64,000 bases of DNA from Tetrastigma voinierianum (GCA_016808115.1 JAEQBH010004681.1:124001-188000); one strand, 5' to 3'; numbered from the stretch's first letter, positions 21,933-35,219 are shown. Made by a program: numbers and translations. The notes: generated by a model not told the origin, from the sequence alone.

Positions 21933-24900
21933 CATCTTTGAGAAATAGTAAATTGAACTTCTGAAAACCATGCTCGGGGTTGTTGAATAAAGTGCCTTAG
22001 AAAGTCGACATACTTTGGAGGGAACCCCGGAGGGTGAGAGTAAGCAGTAGGAAGCTTCATATAGACTTCCTCTGAGGTTCATTAAGAAAATAATTTTGAC
22101 TTGTCAATGCAGAGTAGCGTTTCGAGCCGCGAGCGGCAATGAGTCTGACAAAATTCGAGCTATTGGAGCAAAAGTCTCCTCATAAACAATCTCATACTCC
22201 TGAGTAAAACCCTTGGCAATAAGGCGAGCCTTGTAGCAATCAACAGTGTCATCCAACCGAGTCTTGATCTTATAAACCCCATTTTACAACGGATAGCGAT
22301 TTTCGGAGGAAGATGGCAGATCCCATGTTCAGTCTTATGTAGTGAATCGACTCTGCTTTCATAACTTGTTATAAAGGGTTAAAGGAAGCCTGTGAAAAGT
22401 ACGAGGTTCTTGGAGAAGCGATAGTAAACGATAAGTCACGAAGGTGAGAAGGAAGAGTAGTTACCCGATGGGAACGACGAAGTGCATGAGAGTCAGAAGG
22501 ACCGGCAGGATCCACAGTTGGAGCAGTATTAGTGGGCACGTCGATGATCGGTACGGGAGCCTCATTAGATGCATGAGAAGGTACATCAGAAATAGAAGGG
22601 GCTTCGGATACGAGGGGAGGGTGCTCGAATATAGAAGTGGGGGCTCTAAAGAAAGGTCGAGAAGGATCGATGGGAAATAGGTGAAACAGGAACATGAGGT
22701 AGTTTGTAAAACATTTTGTGTTCCCAAAAGACTATATGCCGAGAAACACAAAGACATTTGCTAATGGGATCATAACACCTATAATCTTTTTGACCAATTC
22801 CATACCCAAGAAAACAACACAAATGAGAATGAGACTGAAGTTTGTTTCTTTCATGATCTTAAAGAAGAACAAAACAAATACATCCAAAGACTCTAAGTAA
22901 GTCATAGGAGGGAGAAGAACTAAACAACAGATCATAAAGAGTTTGATTCTGAACAATGGGAGAAAGATATCGATTGATGGTATAAGCGGGTAGAGTAACT
23001 TCCCAAAGAGAAGGAGTAGAGAGCGCGATAATAGTACTTGAACAACATCAAGAATATGATGAAGTTTTCGCTCAGCCATGCCATTTTGCTGAGAAGTGCC
23101 AGCACAAGAGGAATGAGGAACAGTTTCATGGGCTTTATATTCTTAGGCATTATCAGATCTGAAAACTTTGATAGGTTTAGAAATATGTGTTTCAATTATT
23201 TTGGTAAAGTCACGATATATTTGATAGAGTTCAGAATGATTTTTGAAGAGATAAATCCAAGTATATCGAGAAAAATCATCCACAAAAATAACAAAATAAT
23301 GTGACCCACCCTGAGTAGTAATGGGAGAAGGTCCCCATACATTAGAATGAACAAGATCGAGGAGAAAGAGCGTAAGCTCTTGTTATTAAATGGTAAAGTA
23401 GTTTGTTTGCCAAATTGACAAGGCATACAATCAAAACTCGTGTTGGAAACTGAACCTAACAAACCCCTAGAAACTAGTTGTTTAACCTTAGATATAGATG
23501 CATGACTAAGGCGAGAATGCCATAAAGCAAGAGAAGAGGTGCTCTTTCCTGAGACGACATAAGCAGAGAGACGAGAAGATGGTAGATGAAGAGATATGAG
23601 CTCAACTGGCCTTGGGCCTTCGGGTGGTCCCGGCTGATGCATCGTCACGAGAATCTGTCTGTAGCGCGATAGAAGAAAGGTTAAAGAAAAACCAAGTTGA
23701 TGAGTTGCCAATGGATAGAAGATTATAAGTAAGTTGGGATTCGATAAACATTGAAGCAGACAAAATTTGGTGTAGGGACATTACGAATGAAGGTATGCAT
23801 ATGGAGAACCATTTCTGATATATGGTAGGGAGAAGTGGTAGTGTGTGAAGGGCAACATCGATAGAAGAAGTCATATAATTAAACAGAATCGAAGCCATGT
23901 GGAGAAGTACACGATATCGTAGAAGAAGCGGTCTTGAATGCCTTTGGAAGATGGAAAGAGTGAACATGATTAACCAAATCCTGTAGATCTGCCATAGAAA
24001 GAGATGAAGCAGGACCAAACGTGGAATGAGATTGATAGTTGATGGTGGGCCGAGTCAAGGCGGCGGTGTTTTGAAGAATACGGTGCCAGTGTAGCGGGCT
24101 TCAGCGGAATGAACTTTGTTCTTCTGAAGTGCATATAGGAAGAGCTGTATTGTTATGTCGTCGACATTATTCCCTTTGCCTTTGGAAACATGGGTAGATG
24201 AACTGTAGAAAACATGAGTGGCAGTCACGTGGAACAACGATTGGAGTAAACGGGACATGGTCTAAGTAGAGAAATGGGATCGGTCTGAAGGCGTGTCGCC
24301 ATCATCAACCTTAAGATAGCTTGTAATCACGTTGAGTATAAGGATTACGATGTAGAATATGACTGGTGATTCAAGCATCACGAAGCCACAAGTAGAAAGC
24401 GAGCTTATTGATCCTTGTTCAAATTGAACTTACCAATTTGGTGTCAACGAATTGGAAGAGCAGTCTGGAGTTAATTGATCCCGAAATGGATTAGTAGGTT
24501 GTGATACCACGATGTCCGCTCACGGTTCTTGATGGTCCCGATAAAGTTTGTGTGACTTGGAGATTCTGAAACACCACTCGATCCGACTATCTGCATTATA
24601 GTAGTTCTGAACTTCTTTGGCAATATCAGGTTTCCAAACTCATCGACATTGGATGAAATAGATGTATTCTGAAACCAAGTGATAACCAATTGCACTTTCC
24701 CGATCCTGTCAAGATAGCATAGGCGAGTGGTTTCTTCTCCATCTTTTTGGAATAGGATGGTCCACGCTAGAAGATGTAAAGCCCGACTTGCGGCCTTTAG
24801 AAATAATTGTGCATAGCTTGAGACCACTAAGCAAAATTATCCATAAAAATAACATGGAATCCCGAGCAGAAATATCATCACTAGGCATATCAAAATTAGA

Positions 24901-25302
24901 GATTGAAAATAGACGACAAAATGAGTCAGACACGAAAATAAGTCAGAATGCGGCAGTGGTACAGGTCAACGGTCTTGTGTGGCGCTAACATAAGCCTTAT
25001 AGGGTTGAAGATGCGTGAAGTTCACGCTGTGGGTGGATCTGAAGCGCTTTGGAACAGGCGGCGCGTGGAAAAAAAATTGAGGACTTCTGGCAGCGCGTGA
25101 GAATGTTTTCGGCTACCTGCTGCACATCAGCGTGATCGTCTCGATAAGATCTACCTCTGAATGGCCTGTAACTTTAGGTTTAGGCTTGCAAAGGTAGGAA
25201 ATAAAGGACAAACAGTAGTGTTCACCGGAAAAATGAGTTATACGGTGGCTGTAATGCCTAGATTGTGAGAACAGCGGAAGAGAATAAAAAAAAAATCAGA
25301 GA
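21933..25302 (-). pseudogene. Copia C1: gag, protease, integrase and RT N-terminus, decayed
   Basis: In minus-strand order: a UBN2-type gag core (about 24940-24400, 'GFTSSS' to 'RWRRNHS'); a diverged protease region (about 24010-23720); the integrase zinc-binding segment 'LWHSRLSHASISKVKQL' with 'CMPC' (about 23525-23400); an integrase core ending 'GMAERKLHHILD' (about 23080); a proline- and serine-rich linker 'RRSHRVTTLPSHLRD' (22440-22500); and the RT N-terminus through 'KLPTAYSHPPG' to 'PRAWFSEVQFTISQR' (about 22060-21940). The rest of RT is at 12377-12438 and 3423-4157. Many frameshifts; not functional. Confidence 0.9.
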
Positions 25303-25318
25303 ACCTGCTTTGATACCA
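25303..25318 (-). promoter_or_regulatory. Primer binding site of copia C1
   Basis: The minus strand reads TGGTATCAAAGCAGGT directly after the LTR end, a close match to the initiator-Met primer complement used by many copia elements. Confidence 0.88.
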
Positions 25319-25468
25319 TGAAGAAATACTTGAGTCTTTATATATTGAAAAATGTATATGATACATGTACAAGACGAAGGCTTATATAAGCTATACAAAT
25401 CTAGAAAAAGAAAATACACAACTATACAATTGCTATATATAATGGTTATACTAAATAATAATCTAACA
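25319..25468 (-). repeat. 5' LTR of copia C1
   Basis: On the minus strand it runs from TGTTAGATTATTATTTAG to AAGTATTTCTTCA with TG...CA ends; 150 bp, short but within the copia range. The matching 3' LTR should lie left of the window, so pairing could not be tested. Confidence 0.8.
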
Positions 25469-28020
25469 ACAAGCATCGATTGTAGCGATTGTCATTAGCA
25501 AAGCATCGAGTTTTCCATGCATGTATATTATTATTATGTGATATTTATTTAAAATCAAAATTAATATTATGAGCTTAATAAATAAATAAAGGGGCTACAG
25601 TCCTATTAATCAATTTTGGAGAAGTGAATTACTTAAACTAATAACACTCCCATGGAAAGTGAATTTCTAATTCCAAAAAGAAATTAGTCCTTTCTCTACC
25701 CTATAAAAAAGCTTTATATTCGCAGAACCTTTTAAACGATTATTTTGATCTATTCAATAATCTCTAATGGATTAAATATAACCAGCGAACATATAGTTGA
25801 GATGATTATGGTATCTCCTAGCTTAACCAGAGGTCTCGAGTTCGAGCCACGTGAATCTGTTATAATGGTAGAAGCTTTGTGTCTTTCATAGTTCATCATT
25901 CAAATGAGAATTAGATACGGGTGTGAGACTTAAGGCCGTATTTAGTGCGGGATAGAGGGGATTAAATCCAATTTTAGACAAAATTAGTGAAGTCTGTTTG
26001 GTAGATGTTAGGATGGCAAAGCGGGGACAAAATTAGTGAAGGTGAGTTATTTTTGTCTTGGTTTTTAACCCCTTTAAATCGATTAGGTCTGTAGGACTAA
26101 GCGTGGACAAAATATTTTATAGTTTTTACAAAAAATAATTAATAACTAAAAATTTAAACAAAAAATTTATTAACTAATATATTAACAAATAACTAATAAT
26201 AAATACATGAAATAAAAAAATAGCTTAATATATTATATGATATAATATATTATAAAATATAAATTTAACAATATATAAATTATAATATATATTATCCCAA
26301 AAATATATTATGAATTTTATAAATTATTTATTAAAACATTATAATAATAATTATTATATATATTAAATATAAAAATAAAATAATAAAAAATTATCTTTAA
26401 AATATAATTGGGCGGGGCTTATTATTATTTTGGATCATGATTCGTATTACTTCATTCGGGCAGTTTCTATCCCAAAACCATTTCTAACTTTTCGATATTT
26501 TTGTAAAATCTAAGTCACTTAGAAATCGCTGACGACTTATCATCAGGAAAATCGGAAGAATTTCGGCTATGCATAATTAGAGTAGCTTTTAAGGTTACTA
26601 AATTCGCGAGACAAATTTACTTGAGGCGCGAGTTCGTTTCATCATCAGAATCAGAAATTTTTAGGCTTCTTTGAACCCATATGGCAATTGTATTTTTATT
26701 AACTGTTTTTGCCATTTTTGAAAATTTCTAATTTTTAGGGTTTTCTGATAACAATACTTTTTGTGAACACAATATCGGTTGAGAAAATAAACTCAAACCT
26801 ATTAAAAGCTTAGATTAAAATTAAATTAAACTCGTGTACCCATTAAGAATGAAATTTGGGCGAGGAATCAAAATAATCTGTCAGTGTTGTCATCCATACT
26901 GGTATTAAATTTAAAAAAATTAATTCGGCGTTAAGTAAAAAAGCAAACACCACATGAGTAGGTATTAATATAGCGTAGGATAAAAAAAGTATGTTGTGTT
27001 GTACGAACCACGGGGCCAGTATTAAATTTGTCTCAGTCCTAGTCCGGGTCAGTTAGTCGGTCAGAGTACAAAATTAATCTGGCAATCATGTGTACGAGCA
27101 TGGCCTAAAGGTGTCTTTCGAATGTTATGTATAAGCCATTCGAACCACGCTCATGATTTGTGAAAAATAAATTAAAGATATATGTTATATTTTTGTATTG
27201 ATATTGTGAAAATCATATTGTTTTAAGGTTTTTGACTATTATGTAATAATTAGGATTTAATAGTTTTATTTATGTTAGATGTTAATCGATAAGTGATTAT
27301 TTGATTTGTAATATAAGAAATAAAATCCAACATTCAGGCTTCATTGTCCTCCACTACCTTCTCTTTAAGAACCTTTGCAAAGTTCTCCTTCAAGCTCGTC
27401 TTATACCTTGCTTTGTTAATGAATTTCACTGCTCATTCCAATTTTATTTTAATCTCTTTTCTCAATTGAGATCATGTGAAAATTGCATTGGATTATTGGA
27501 ACACGTAGTTTGTTGAAAAGGGGGTTCTCATTCAATTCTATTTATCTATATTTATATCTATCTATCTAGATTATAAAAGAATGATGTGTTTTTAGAATAT
27601 TTTTCTAAAATTGGCCATCATTTTTCTAAAAATACCTTTCATCAACTAAATCCCACAATGTAATGTTTCTTAAATTTTTATTTAAAAAATATCCTTTAAT
27701 CTACTTTTCAAATTAAAAAATAACTATTTATTTATAGCAATTCATTAATATTAAACGTTAAAATTTATTTGATTACCATATTAATACCATAAACATCATC
27801 GTATTAATATTAATTAAACACTTGTGTTTAGAGATTTTGAAAACTTTTCAAATCCAAATCTCTTAATTTACTTTTTAATTAAAAATATCCTTTAATAATT
27901 TATTAATTAAATTCATTAATATTAGCATTATAATATTTATTTTATTATCTTATTATTTCCAAAATTATCATTCTTTTTTCCTCACAAAAGCCTTTCATCA
28001 ACCAAATTCCATAATGTAAA
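25469..28020. other. AT-rich non-genic region
   Basis: No gene is supported. 26100-26400 is extremely AT-rich. A tRNA-like box B ('TCGAGTTCGAGCC', about 25837) hints at an old SINE without clear ends. 26460-26770 weakly resembles the start of a minus-strand LTR-2. 27550-28010 contains a degenerate direct repeat ('CCTTTCATCAAC...AAATCCCACAATGTAA' at about 27635 and again at 27990) of a type seen in AT-rich Helitron-like elements, but no Helitron end was confirmed. Confidence 0.4.
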
Positions 28021-28966
28021 CATACAAAATGGAGAGTTGTTGCAAGAGGGCTTTCGAGAACCCTATTATTTCATCCATGGGCGAATGCTGTTCGGAGTGA
28101 AGCTGTACTAAATCTTCATTACCAAGGCTCTTGGCGGAGGCGACCTCTCGGCCCTTTGGCTTGAATGACTGTTGGGGCTGTAAGGATTGTGTCTATCACC
28201 AGTCTAGGGTTTGCCGAGAAGACGACTCAGGCGGCATTGGGCTCTGGGTTACCCAAGGGTGTCAAGCCTTACACATACTGGCGAAGATGTCCCCTTCGGA
28301 CCATGGATTCTAACAGCATTCGTAACTGGTAGCATCAATCCATGACATGTCTATGCTCCCTATGATACTCCCAGAACTTGGTCCTATCTCTTTGGTATGA
28401 ACTTGTCTTTAGCTAGGTTAGCTAAGTGAAGCCCTTTATATTCTAGATGAAGGGGAGGAGTTGAGTTAGGGTCTTTGAGAACCTTGTATATTCGTCGTTC
28501 CTCGATTTCCTGCTGTCGTCTCGATTGTAGCTTCGCCCTTTACTCTTTTCCCTTAAGATACTTCTCTCTGGGCGTCTCGACTTTTCTACTTGCTCCTCCT
28601 CCTATCCCTTCTATCCTTGCCTCATTTCCCTTGCCCTTAGCATCCTGGATCGAGTCATTGGAGATAACGATGGTTCTTTTGGTGGTTGCGATCATATCAT
28701 CTTCTAGCATGGCATACTGATTGCATCTTTGAAACAACATGTCGACTATAATCAGGGCTACAATGAGAGTGAAGCGAATAACTTAGCATTAGGTTGAATA
28801 ACTTGCTTCACCACCTGCATCACCGTATCGGTACTGATGGTGTCTAACTGCAATATCACGGCCTTGAAACGTTTCATGAAGTCTCTAATAGTCTTGGAGC
28901 TCCCCATCTTCACATGGAACAAGTTAGCCACACTACGCTTTCTCTTGATTGAATGCATATATTGGG
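28021..28966 (-). pseudogene. Tat-like Ty3/gypsy gag, C-terminal part
   Basis: On the minus strand: 'RSVANLFHVKMGSSKTIRDF' with 'RFKAVILQLD' (about 28930-28840), then 'QCNQYAMLEDD'-type and a charged tail. This is the gag core of Tat-group gypsy elements, where 'SLR-F..RF' and 'YAMLEDD' blocks are conserved. The frame is broken at about 28758. The N-terminal half of this gag is found at 33151-33560, beyond a solo LTR. The downstream pol is absent; it would have continued left of 28021. Confidence 0.75.
28962..28966. repeat. Left target-site duplication TTGGG
   Basis: TTGGG precedes the solo LTR at 28967 and is repeated at 33151-33155 after it. Confidence 0.85.
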
Positions 28967-31900
28967 TGTAAAACCCCTTGACTGCAATAGGTGAGTGGAT
29001 GCCACACAAATCAGAGACCTATTAACCTGATTTTCTGGTATTATTTGAGACTATTTCAAGTATAGATCCATATGTGACATAGTGCGAAAATTGATATGCT
29101 TGCATAAAACCGCGCCCTTAGTGGGGTTTAAAATGTCATGTTCATATATGCTTGAGTCTCCAACTACTTGTATTTATATAAGTTCCACTATTACAAAATA
29201 TTGCACTTACATTCTTATTACAAAAAGAAATAAAATCAAGGACCTACATAAAGAGAACTCCTAATGTTGTGTTGGCCCTAGCTAATGCGGAATGTCCCTT
29301 GCGACCTCTTGATCCTCTGCGGATGAGAAAGAAGCAGCTGTGTTGGCTTAGAGCAGTGGCAAACAAAATAACATATATGATCACATACAGTAGTCCTCAA
29401 TTTCAGTATACATGCATTTATAATTATTTCACATATCATATTATTCATCTCTCTCGTAGGAGTTCATAACAGAACTGTCTTAACAGAAGATACATTTAGG
29501 TACACTACGGTACATAATAGAGTTATGCCTTAGCATCTGAGTTGAGTACTTTCATGTTTATATTGTTCATTATTCAGATACACATCATATAAATGTTTGC
29601 CTACATAGACTAGTAACAATGAATAAGGGGCCTTAACCTGATAAGTACTTTCGAAGTCTGATGCAGTGCAACTTATAGTGTAAATGGAACCCATTTAATG
29701 GTACCAAATGAAACGAGTGTAAGATAACCTTGAACAAACGTGTTAAATAGCATTGAACATACGTGCTGATTAGCATGGCTTGAGTGTTGAATAACACTAG
29801 TCCTATTTATTCTTCTATCCTATATTAGTAGGCATACAATTATCGTGTTTGAGGAGCATTTTTATCTTTGGTCTTAATAACATTCATGTTTTACTCTTAG
29901 TCAATTCTTGTAGTATCATTCCCTTATACATCACAAATGTTTCATTTCCAGCTGCAATTCGACCACAACAGACGAGGTTTTAAAACAAAAGTGATATTCT
30001 AACACAATGCTCCTATCTTAAGTTTCCAATGGATCAAAATTGATCATTTGAAACTTTAAATTGCAGGTATGATCTAAGCAATTTAGAGATTGGTCTTGGA
30101 TGGTTCTAGGAGCGAGGAATCTAGAATTGTGTCCTATGTTGAAAATTTTCTGAGCGATAGGGACATAATTTGTGAGCCCCAAAACCGGGGTCAGATTGAC
30201 TACATGTCGACAGTGGAATGCTCGTGAATGTCGGGTGGCCGGGCATTTTCCGCAATGAGCGATCTCCTTGTACGGGGAGCTGCCGAAATACAACACTGTG
30301 CCAAGGCTTTGTCTCCAAGCAGTCAAGTAAGATACACAGGTCTCATATATAGATAAGGCGAGTAAATAATGGCCACTTGGGCCCTGCATCATCACTCACA
30401 ACATATATCAATATGATCTGCATGAGTAAAAGCGGCCCATGGGCCTAAAGCAATACCCATAAAACATACCAACTATGAATCAACTATATCTAATAGTTTT
30501 AAAGAGTTCAAATGTTTTTACTCTTATATTACATATCATTTACAATTAGAGGATTCTAATACATAGAACATCATAGCAAAGCCTGAATCAAACTCTTCTA
30601 AATAACCATGACCTCTAGGACAAAGCGAGTCTCTCTGCACGGCTCCACAGCTGCACGTAAATAGTATCCCTCGACGGGGTGAAATTTGTCTTTCGGTAGT
30701 GGAATCACCCTAAGTGGCTCTCCGCCTAAGTCACCGATGCAATGCTCCAAGAAATAAAGCCACGCATTCAAAGCAAATGCATGATACTCTTGGATATCAA
30801 CTTCATCCTCGTACCGAGTCCTCCATGAGCTCCCTCACACTCTTTTAAGTATAGTATGAGGAATTTTATGTTTTATTTAAAGGACAACCCTCCCAGACGT
30901 ATAAGTAGTGGGTAGTCTCAGATGTTACATTTAGTGGACTGCCTCAGTGTATATCGATTGGGCCGTGCTCCAGACGATTGATATTTTTAAAGTATGGACT
31001 GCCCTCCCAGATCCTTGTAGTTTTGAAGCGATACTCCAGGCCCAGATTTTCTGCAGACTCTCCTCATGCGCTCATACTGTCATCTAGGGTGCTCACGGTG
31101 CATATGGAATGCATGATGCAATTCCATTACGATTATAGCCCATTGCAATACATGACATAGTATATTTACATAAATTCATTCCACTGAAAATCATGTCATG
31201 TAAATTCGCATTTCATACATCAAAATTAGCTCACTTGGGCTAATGATCAAACACTTTCTTTGACTTTAATCACGGGCAAACATACATTTTTCACACAAAA
31301 ATATATTTTCGTGTCCCACTATTCCCTATGAAACGGTAAAACCCTAGGGTTTCTGGATTCATCGGTTCGCTTTATTGACGCGTTTATGGCCAAATTCGAC
31401 GTTTTCAAACCAATACATGATTTAATACATAATTGAAAATTTTAACAACCCAAATCAGCTGTGGCAGTCACGGATGCTCCATTTGGTTTTCAAAAATTTA
31501 TAACAATTCGGTCCCAAGATTTGGGACCGATCAAACGGGCCCTCACGGCCTCATTCAGCTCAAAGATCGACAAAGTACTTAAAGAATGAATAAAACCCAA
31601 GTAGGGAGAAACCCCTACCTCAAGGAGTTTGTCAAAACTCCTCAAGTCCGGTCAATGCGGCGTGGCTCGCTCCGCGTGGTATTAAACCCAACATTAAAAC
31701 AGACGGTCGGATTCAGGAAAACTAGAGTCTGCTCTCTAAAAAAACTCAAAATCTGGCTGCTGCTCCCCTCGTTTTCCTCCAGCCCTTTGCCCTTTTTCTC
31801 TTTTTTGAAGGAGACGACACGTAGCTTTTGGCATTATTCTCGTTTAAACAAATTAAATGACCGTTATATGCATTCTTTTCCCGGTTACGACATTCGGTAC

Positions 31901-33150
31901 TGCCGGCCCCGTCCATTTTCGTGTTTCTCTATATGCCTTATGAGACATGAGTACATGTTATATGTGACTTTAAATCGCATCGAAAATCGTTTTCGACACG
32001 GCCATGATGCCTCGAAAAGCGTCTTGCATCCCATTATCTGGAATTAGCGAAGTCGACGTGCTTCTTGAATTTATTGAGCGATTCAGCGGTGAAATCTGTT
32101 TCGTCATCTAGATCTAAGAATAAATTTCATATTTTTAACGATTTACAATTTTGTAGCAGAAATTACGATTTTGCCATTTTCGAGGAAATTGGAATTTCTC
32201 GGGTCTTCATAATTTGACCATACTTTCTTTATGAAAGTTACTATCCTAGGTGTCTAGTTTAAGTAGAATTTTGATTTACCTCATTTGAATAAGTATAACT
32301 CAAGATATGGTGCAAACAACAGGAACTATTTCTGTAGAAAGGATAGAATTGGTATCTTGCTGTAAAACTCTTTTTCAGGGTTTTTAGAGAAAGATTTACA
32401 TCTTGGTCTCTTTTAGACATTTGTAGCTCTAGTTCTTAGGTTTCCTGGAATCATCCAAATTAGGTCAGTAGACGAGTTAATGAAACAAAAACCACGGGTT
32501 TTAGGAAAATTTGGACCGGCGCTTACGCTAAAATCTGCTCACATGTCTCTTTATACAATCTTGGTCCTTATCACCGGACAATTCCAACCCAAACCAAAAC
32601 AAGATCAAAGCCAACCTCAAACCCAACTCAAACCAACAAAAACAAGGGGAGAGCTAGGATATTTTTCTTAACCTTGATGTCTTGAAAACTTTAATCTAAC
32701 TTCTCCTTTCTACCTTTTCTTATCTTTTTTTTCTCTTCGAAGGAGATCTCTCAAGCAAAAACGAGAAATAACAACCCAAAAATTGGTTCTTCTCCCAAAT
32801 TGTATGCCCTAGACCCTAAAGCCACAAATGGAGAATTTCTCTTCTCAAAGACAATTTGTTGTCGTAGGGTAAATTTGGCTCAAGTTTTTCCCCCTTTGCT
32901 ATTTAGTCCTCCTTCTTAATTCAATTTTCAATTTAACTTATTAATATTCTATAATGGTATACTAACTTCTTATCTTATGTCCTTTGGGTCCTTAATTTGA
33001 CAATTTACTATTATCCTTTTTACTTCTTTATTAAATCCAGTTATATCCCTTTTCACACTTAATTATTAAATTTCCAAAAAACACAAATTTGACTTCTATT
33101 ATACCCTAAATATGTCATAAAATTATTAGAGTATAATTTGGGGTGTTACA
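28967..33150 (-). mobile_element. LTR-1 solo LTR, minus strand, itself interrupted
   Basis: The minus-strand start TGTAACACCCCAAATTATAC at 33150 matches LTR-1 copies at 61715 and 44486. The other end, AAGGGGTTTTACA, lies at 28967. TTGGG flanks both sides, and the gag frame resumes on each side, which defines this as a solo LTR. About half its length is a nested LTR-2 solo LTR (30171-32209). No interior coding sequence was found. Confidence 0.88.
30171..32209 (-). mobile_element. LTR-2 solo LTR, minus strand, nested in LTR-1
   Basis: The minus-strand start TGAAGACCCGAGAAATTCC at 32209 and end CCCGGTTTTGGGGCTCACA at 30171 match the LTR-2 ends at 10425 and 12376. Perfect TAATT duplications flank it (30166-30170 and 32210-32214). 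The block 'GTACGGGGAGCT' (30275-30286) is the inverse of 'AGCTCCCCGTAC' in the 3' LTR at 12259. It is 2039 bp, the family length. Confidence 0.9.
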
Positions 33151-33560
33151 TTGGGTGGCAAAATTTTCAAATAAACCGGGAAAGAAGTTACCGGGTTGGA
33201 TTGGAGGCGGTGAAACCAGGACAGGGCTAGCCCGACCAAGCTTGGCGGAAAAACTTTGCAGATGAAGGCGTCATTGTCACTTTGCAGCGTCATGACTTGG
33301 CGAAAATGCATCAAATGGTCGAACGGGTCCTAGACATCATACATCTAGAACTTGGGTAACACGAAGTGCGGGGGAGGATCTTAGTGTAGGATGGCAGGGA
33401 CAAACAATGATATCGCCATATCGTCCATAGTACGAAGGGCTGGATTCCGGTTTCTAGGTGACATATGGGATCTAAGTTCACTAGCCTACTCGCACTCACC
33501 AAGGGTAGAGTTGGGCGCTATGAGTCGAAGCTAGGGTTCGAAAACTTGGCCAGGAATCCC
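33151..33560 (-). pseudogene. Tat-like gypsy gag, N-terminal core
   Basis: The minus strand reads 'MHFRQVMTLQSDNDAFICK' and 'SLVGLALSWFHRLQ' (about 33310-33190), the conserved 'F..AL.G.A..WF..L' segment of gypsy gag. Upstream pieces 'SYTKILP' and 'QPFVLWTIW' are frameshifted. It is separated from its C-terminal half (28966 downward) by the LTR-1 solo LTR. Its own N-terminal leader appears to continue at 34590-34963 after another interruption. Confidence 0.78.
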
Positions 33561-34589
33561 GATACGGCTCGAGACGAGTCGTAGCATCCGGGTGTTCGCG
33601 CAGGAGTCAGATGCGGATACGTCACGATCACAAACTCGATTTTCATCGGCTAAGCGGGATGGTTGGTAGAAAATCAGGATTAACTTGGTCAACTCGATCA
33701 ACTTTCAGTCTTCTTTAGGGAATGAAAAAGCAGTTCACGTAACTTCTCGGTCGTTTTTACCCATTACGGCAAAAAACCGTCTTTTCTGATATGAGATTTC
33801 AGTAAAGTACCAAAAATTAACACTTTTTCACTTCAAAAGTACCAGAATATGTTTTTATCCATCACAACAAAAAAAAAAAAAACCATTTTTTTCACAGAAA
33901 TGGAAGACGAAAAAATGGAAGAAGAAACTACGACGAGAGCGAAAGAAGAAGAGGAGAGGTGAGAGAGATGCCAAATTACATCTTAATTTGTGATGAAGCT
34001 TTTGAAGAAGAAATGAAAGATGAGGCGGAAAAGAGACGGAGGAGAGGCGTCGGTTTGAAATTTTTGAATAAGAGAAGGTCATTACAGTTAAAGCTTAGAT
34101 TTGGGCATTGGACACTTCATAAAAATGGGTTATGATATGGTATAATTACAGAAAATGCACACTTGATTTTAAGTGCATATTTAGAACCCTTGTCTTAATT
34201 CAATTTAAATTAAAATTAAGATAATTTTTGTTTTTATTTCACTTCACGGAAGTAAGATTTTGACCTATTTAGTTCATATTTTTAGAATAGTTTTTTAAAA
34301 GCGAGGGTTTATTTTATTTTATTTTCAAATTGCTGTTCTTAAAATAAAACAAGCATGTTTAAGGAAACGTTTGTTTTATTATTTTGAAAACTGTTTTTTG
34401 TTTTCAACAATACTAAAGATAACAAGAAAAAGGGGAAAAACATGTTTAGTTTCTGGTTTGTTTTTTCTAGCCCCCATTTTTAAATATAAAAGAAATTTAT
34501 TTTATTAAATTTTAGCTTACTCAATTATATATATATTTCTAATAATTTCTTAAATTTTAATAATTTTAAGTATTTTAATCGTGCTTATT
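33561..34589. other. AT-rich interruption of the Tat-like gag
   Basis: From about 33690 to 34580 the sequence is AT-rich, with a poly-A run (33868-33881) and a GA-rich strand (33895-34060). It separates two gag parts, so an unidentified insertion is likely. No termini or duplication were recognised, and no gene is supported. Confidence 0.4.
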
Positions 34590-34963
34590 TTGCGTATCGA
34601 TCGGTGATCTGCGGCCGGTATGTCGTGGCCGTCCATGACTTGACGTGATCGGTGATCGGCTGAGACTTCTCTCCCTCAACCTCTCGACTGGTTGCCTAAC
34701 AGGAGCGCTATTTTGTGGAAGTGGAGGAAATTCTAGCGGAAGGGTGACTGCGAGCAAGTGATTTGCTCGGGGGGGTAAGAGCCGCCGCTCGCAAGACAAC
34801 GTTCTCTTGCCTCAGGGAGGCGTTGGTCGTCAAGAAGGACACCAACTATTTCCGATGGGACTCCTGCTACTTTGAGCATCCGTTCCAGCTGATGTATGCA
34901 TTCCTCCATTGTTGGTGGGGGATTGGATGGTCCAATTTCTCTCATGTTGCAATTCAAGATCGT
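34590..34963 (-). pseudogene. Tat-like gag leader next to the LTR
   Basis: Just inside the LTR the minus strand is open and reads 'MREIGPSNPPPTMEECIHQL' then a leucine-rich 'RMLKVAGVPSEIVGVLL', and ends in an Arg/Ser-rich 'RERSLSRSPITSS'. Position and composition fit the start of a gypsy gag. The family assignment is inferred from the neighbouring gag pieces. Confidence 0.5.
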
Positions 34964-35219
34964 TGTAAAACTCCGACATCTTAGCTCTGTCACCAAGAGA
35001 AAAGATAAAAGTGGGAAACTACTAGTTCCCACATACAAAACTAATGAAAACGTTAAGTGTAAGGTAAACAATCATCTTTATTTCTCTCAAGTTACAAAGA
35101 ATTCAAGTCCTCTATTTCTGTTACATAGGGAGTGTTTTATATTATTATGTTGTGCCATGTGCCGCCTTTCCATTCATGCTTTACCCATATCAATATTGGG
35201 ATCGGTGTGAGGGGTTACA
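34964..35219 (-). repeat. Short LTR of the Tat-like element
   Basis: The minus strand runs from TGTAACCCCTCACACCGATC (35219) to GTCGGAGTTTTACA (34964): TG...CA ends, 256 bp, gag-like open frame directly after. No partner LTR is visible in the window, so the call rests on ends and position. Confidence 0.55.

Noticed and set aside
22444..22680. Plus-strand open frame over copia C1
   Set aside because: It is the antisense shadow of the copia linker region read on the minus strand.
26460..26770. Additional LTR-2 copy
   Set aside because: Similarity to the LTR-2 start is weak and no second end or duplication was found.
27550..28010. Helitron
   Set aside because: The AT-rich style and internal repeat are suggestive, but no TC start, CTRR end or hairpin could be located with confidence.
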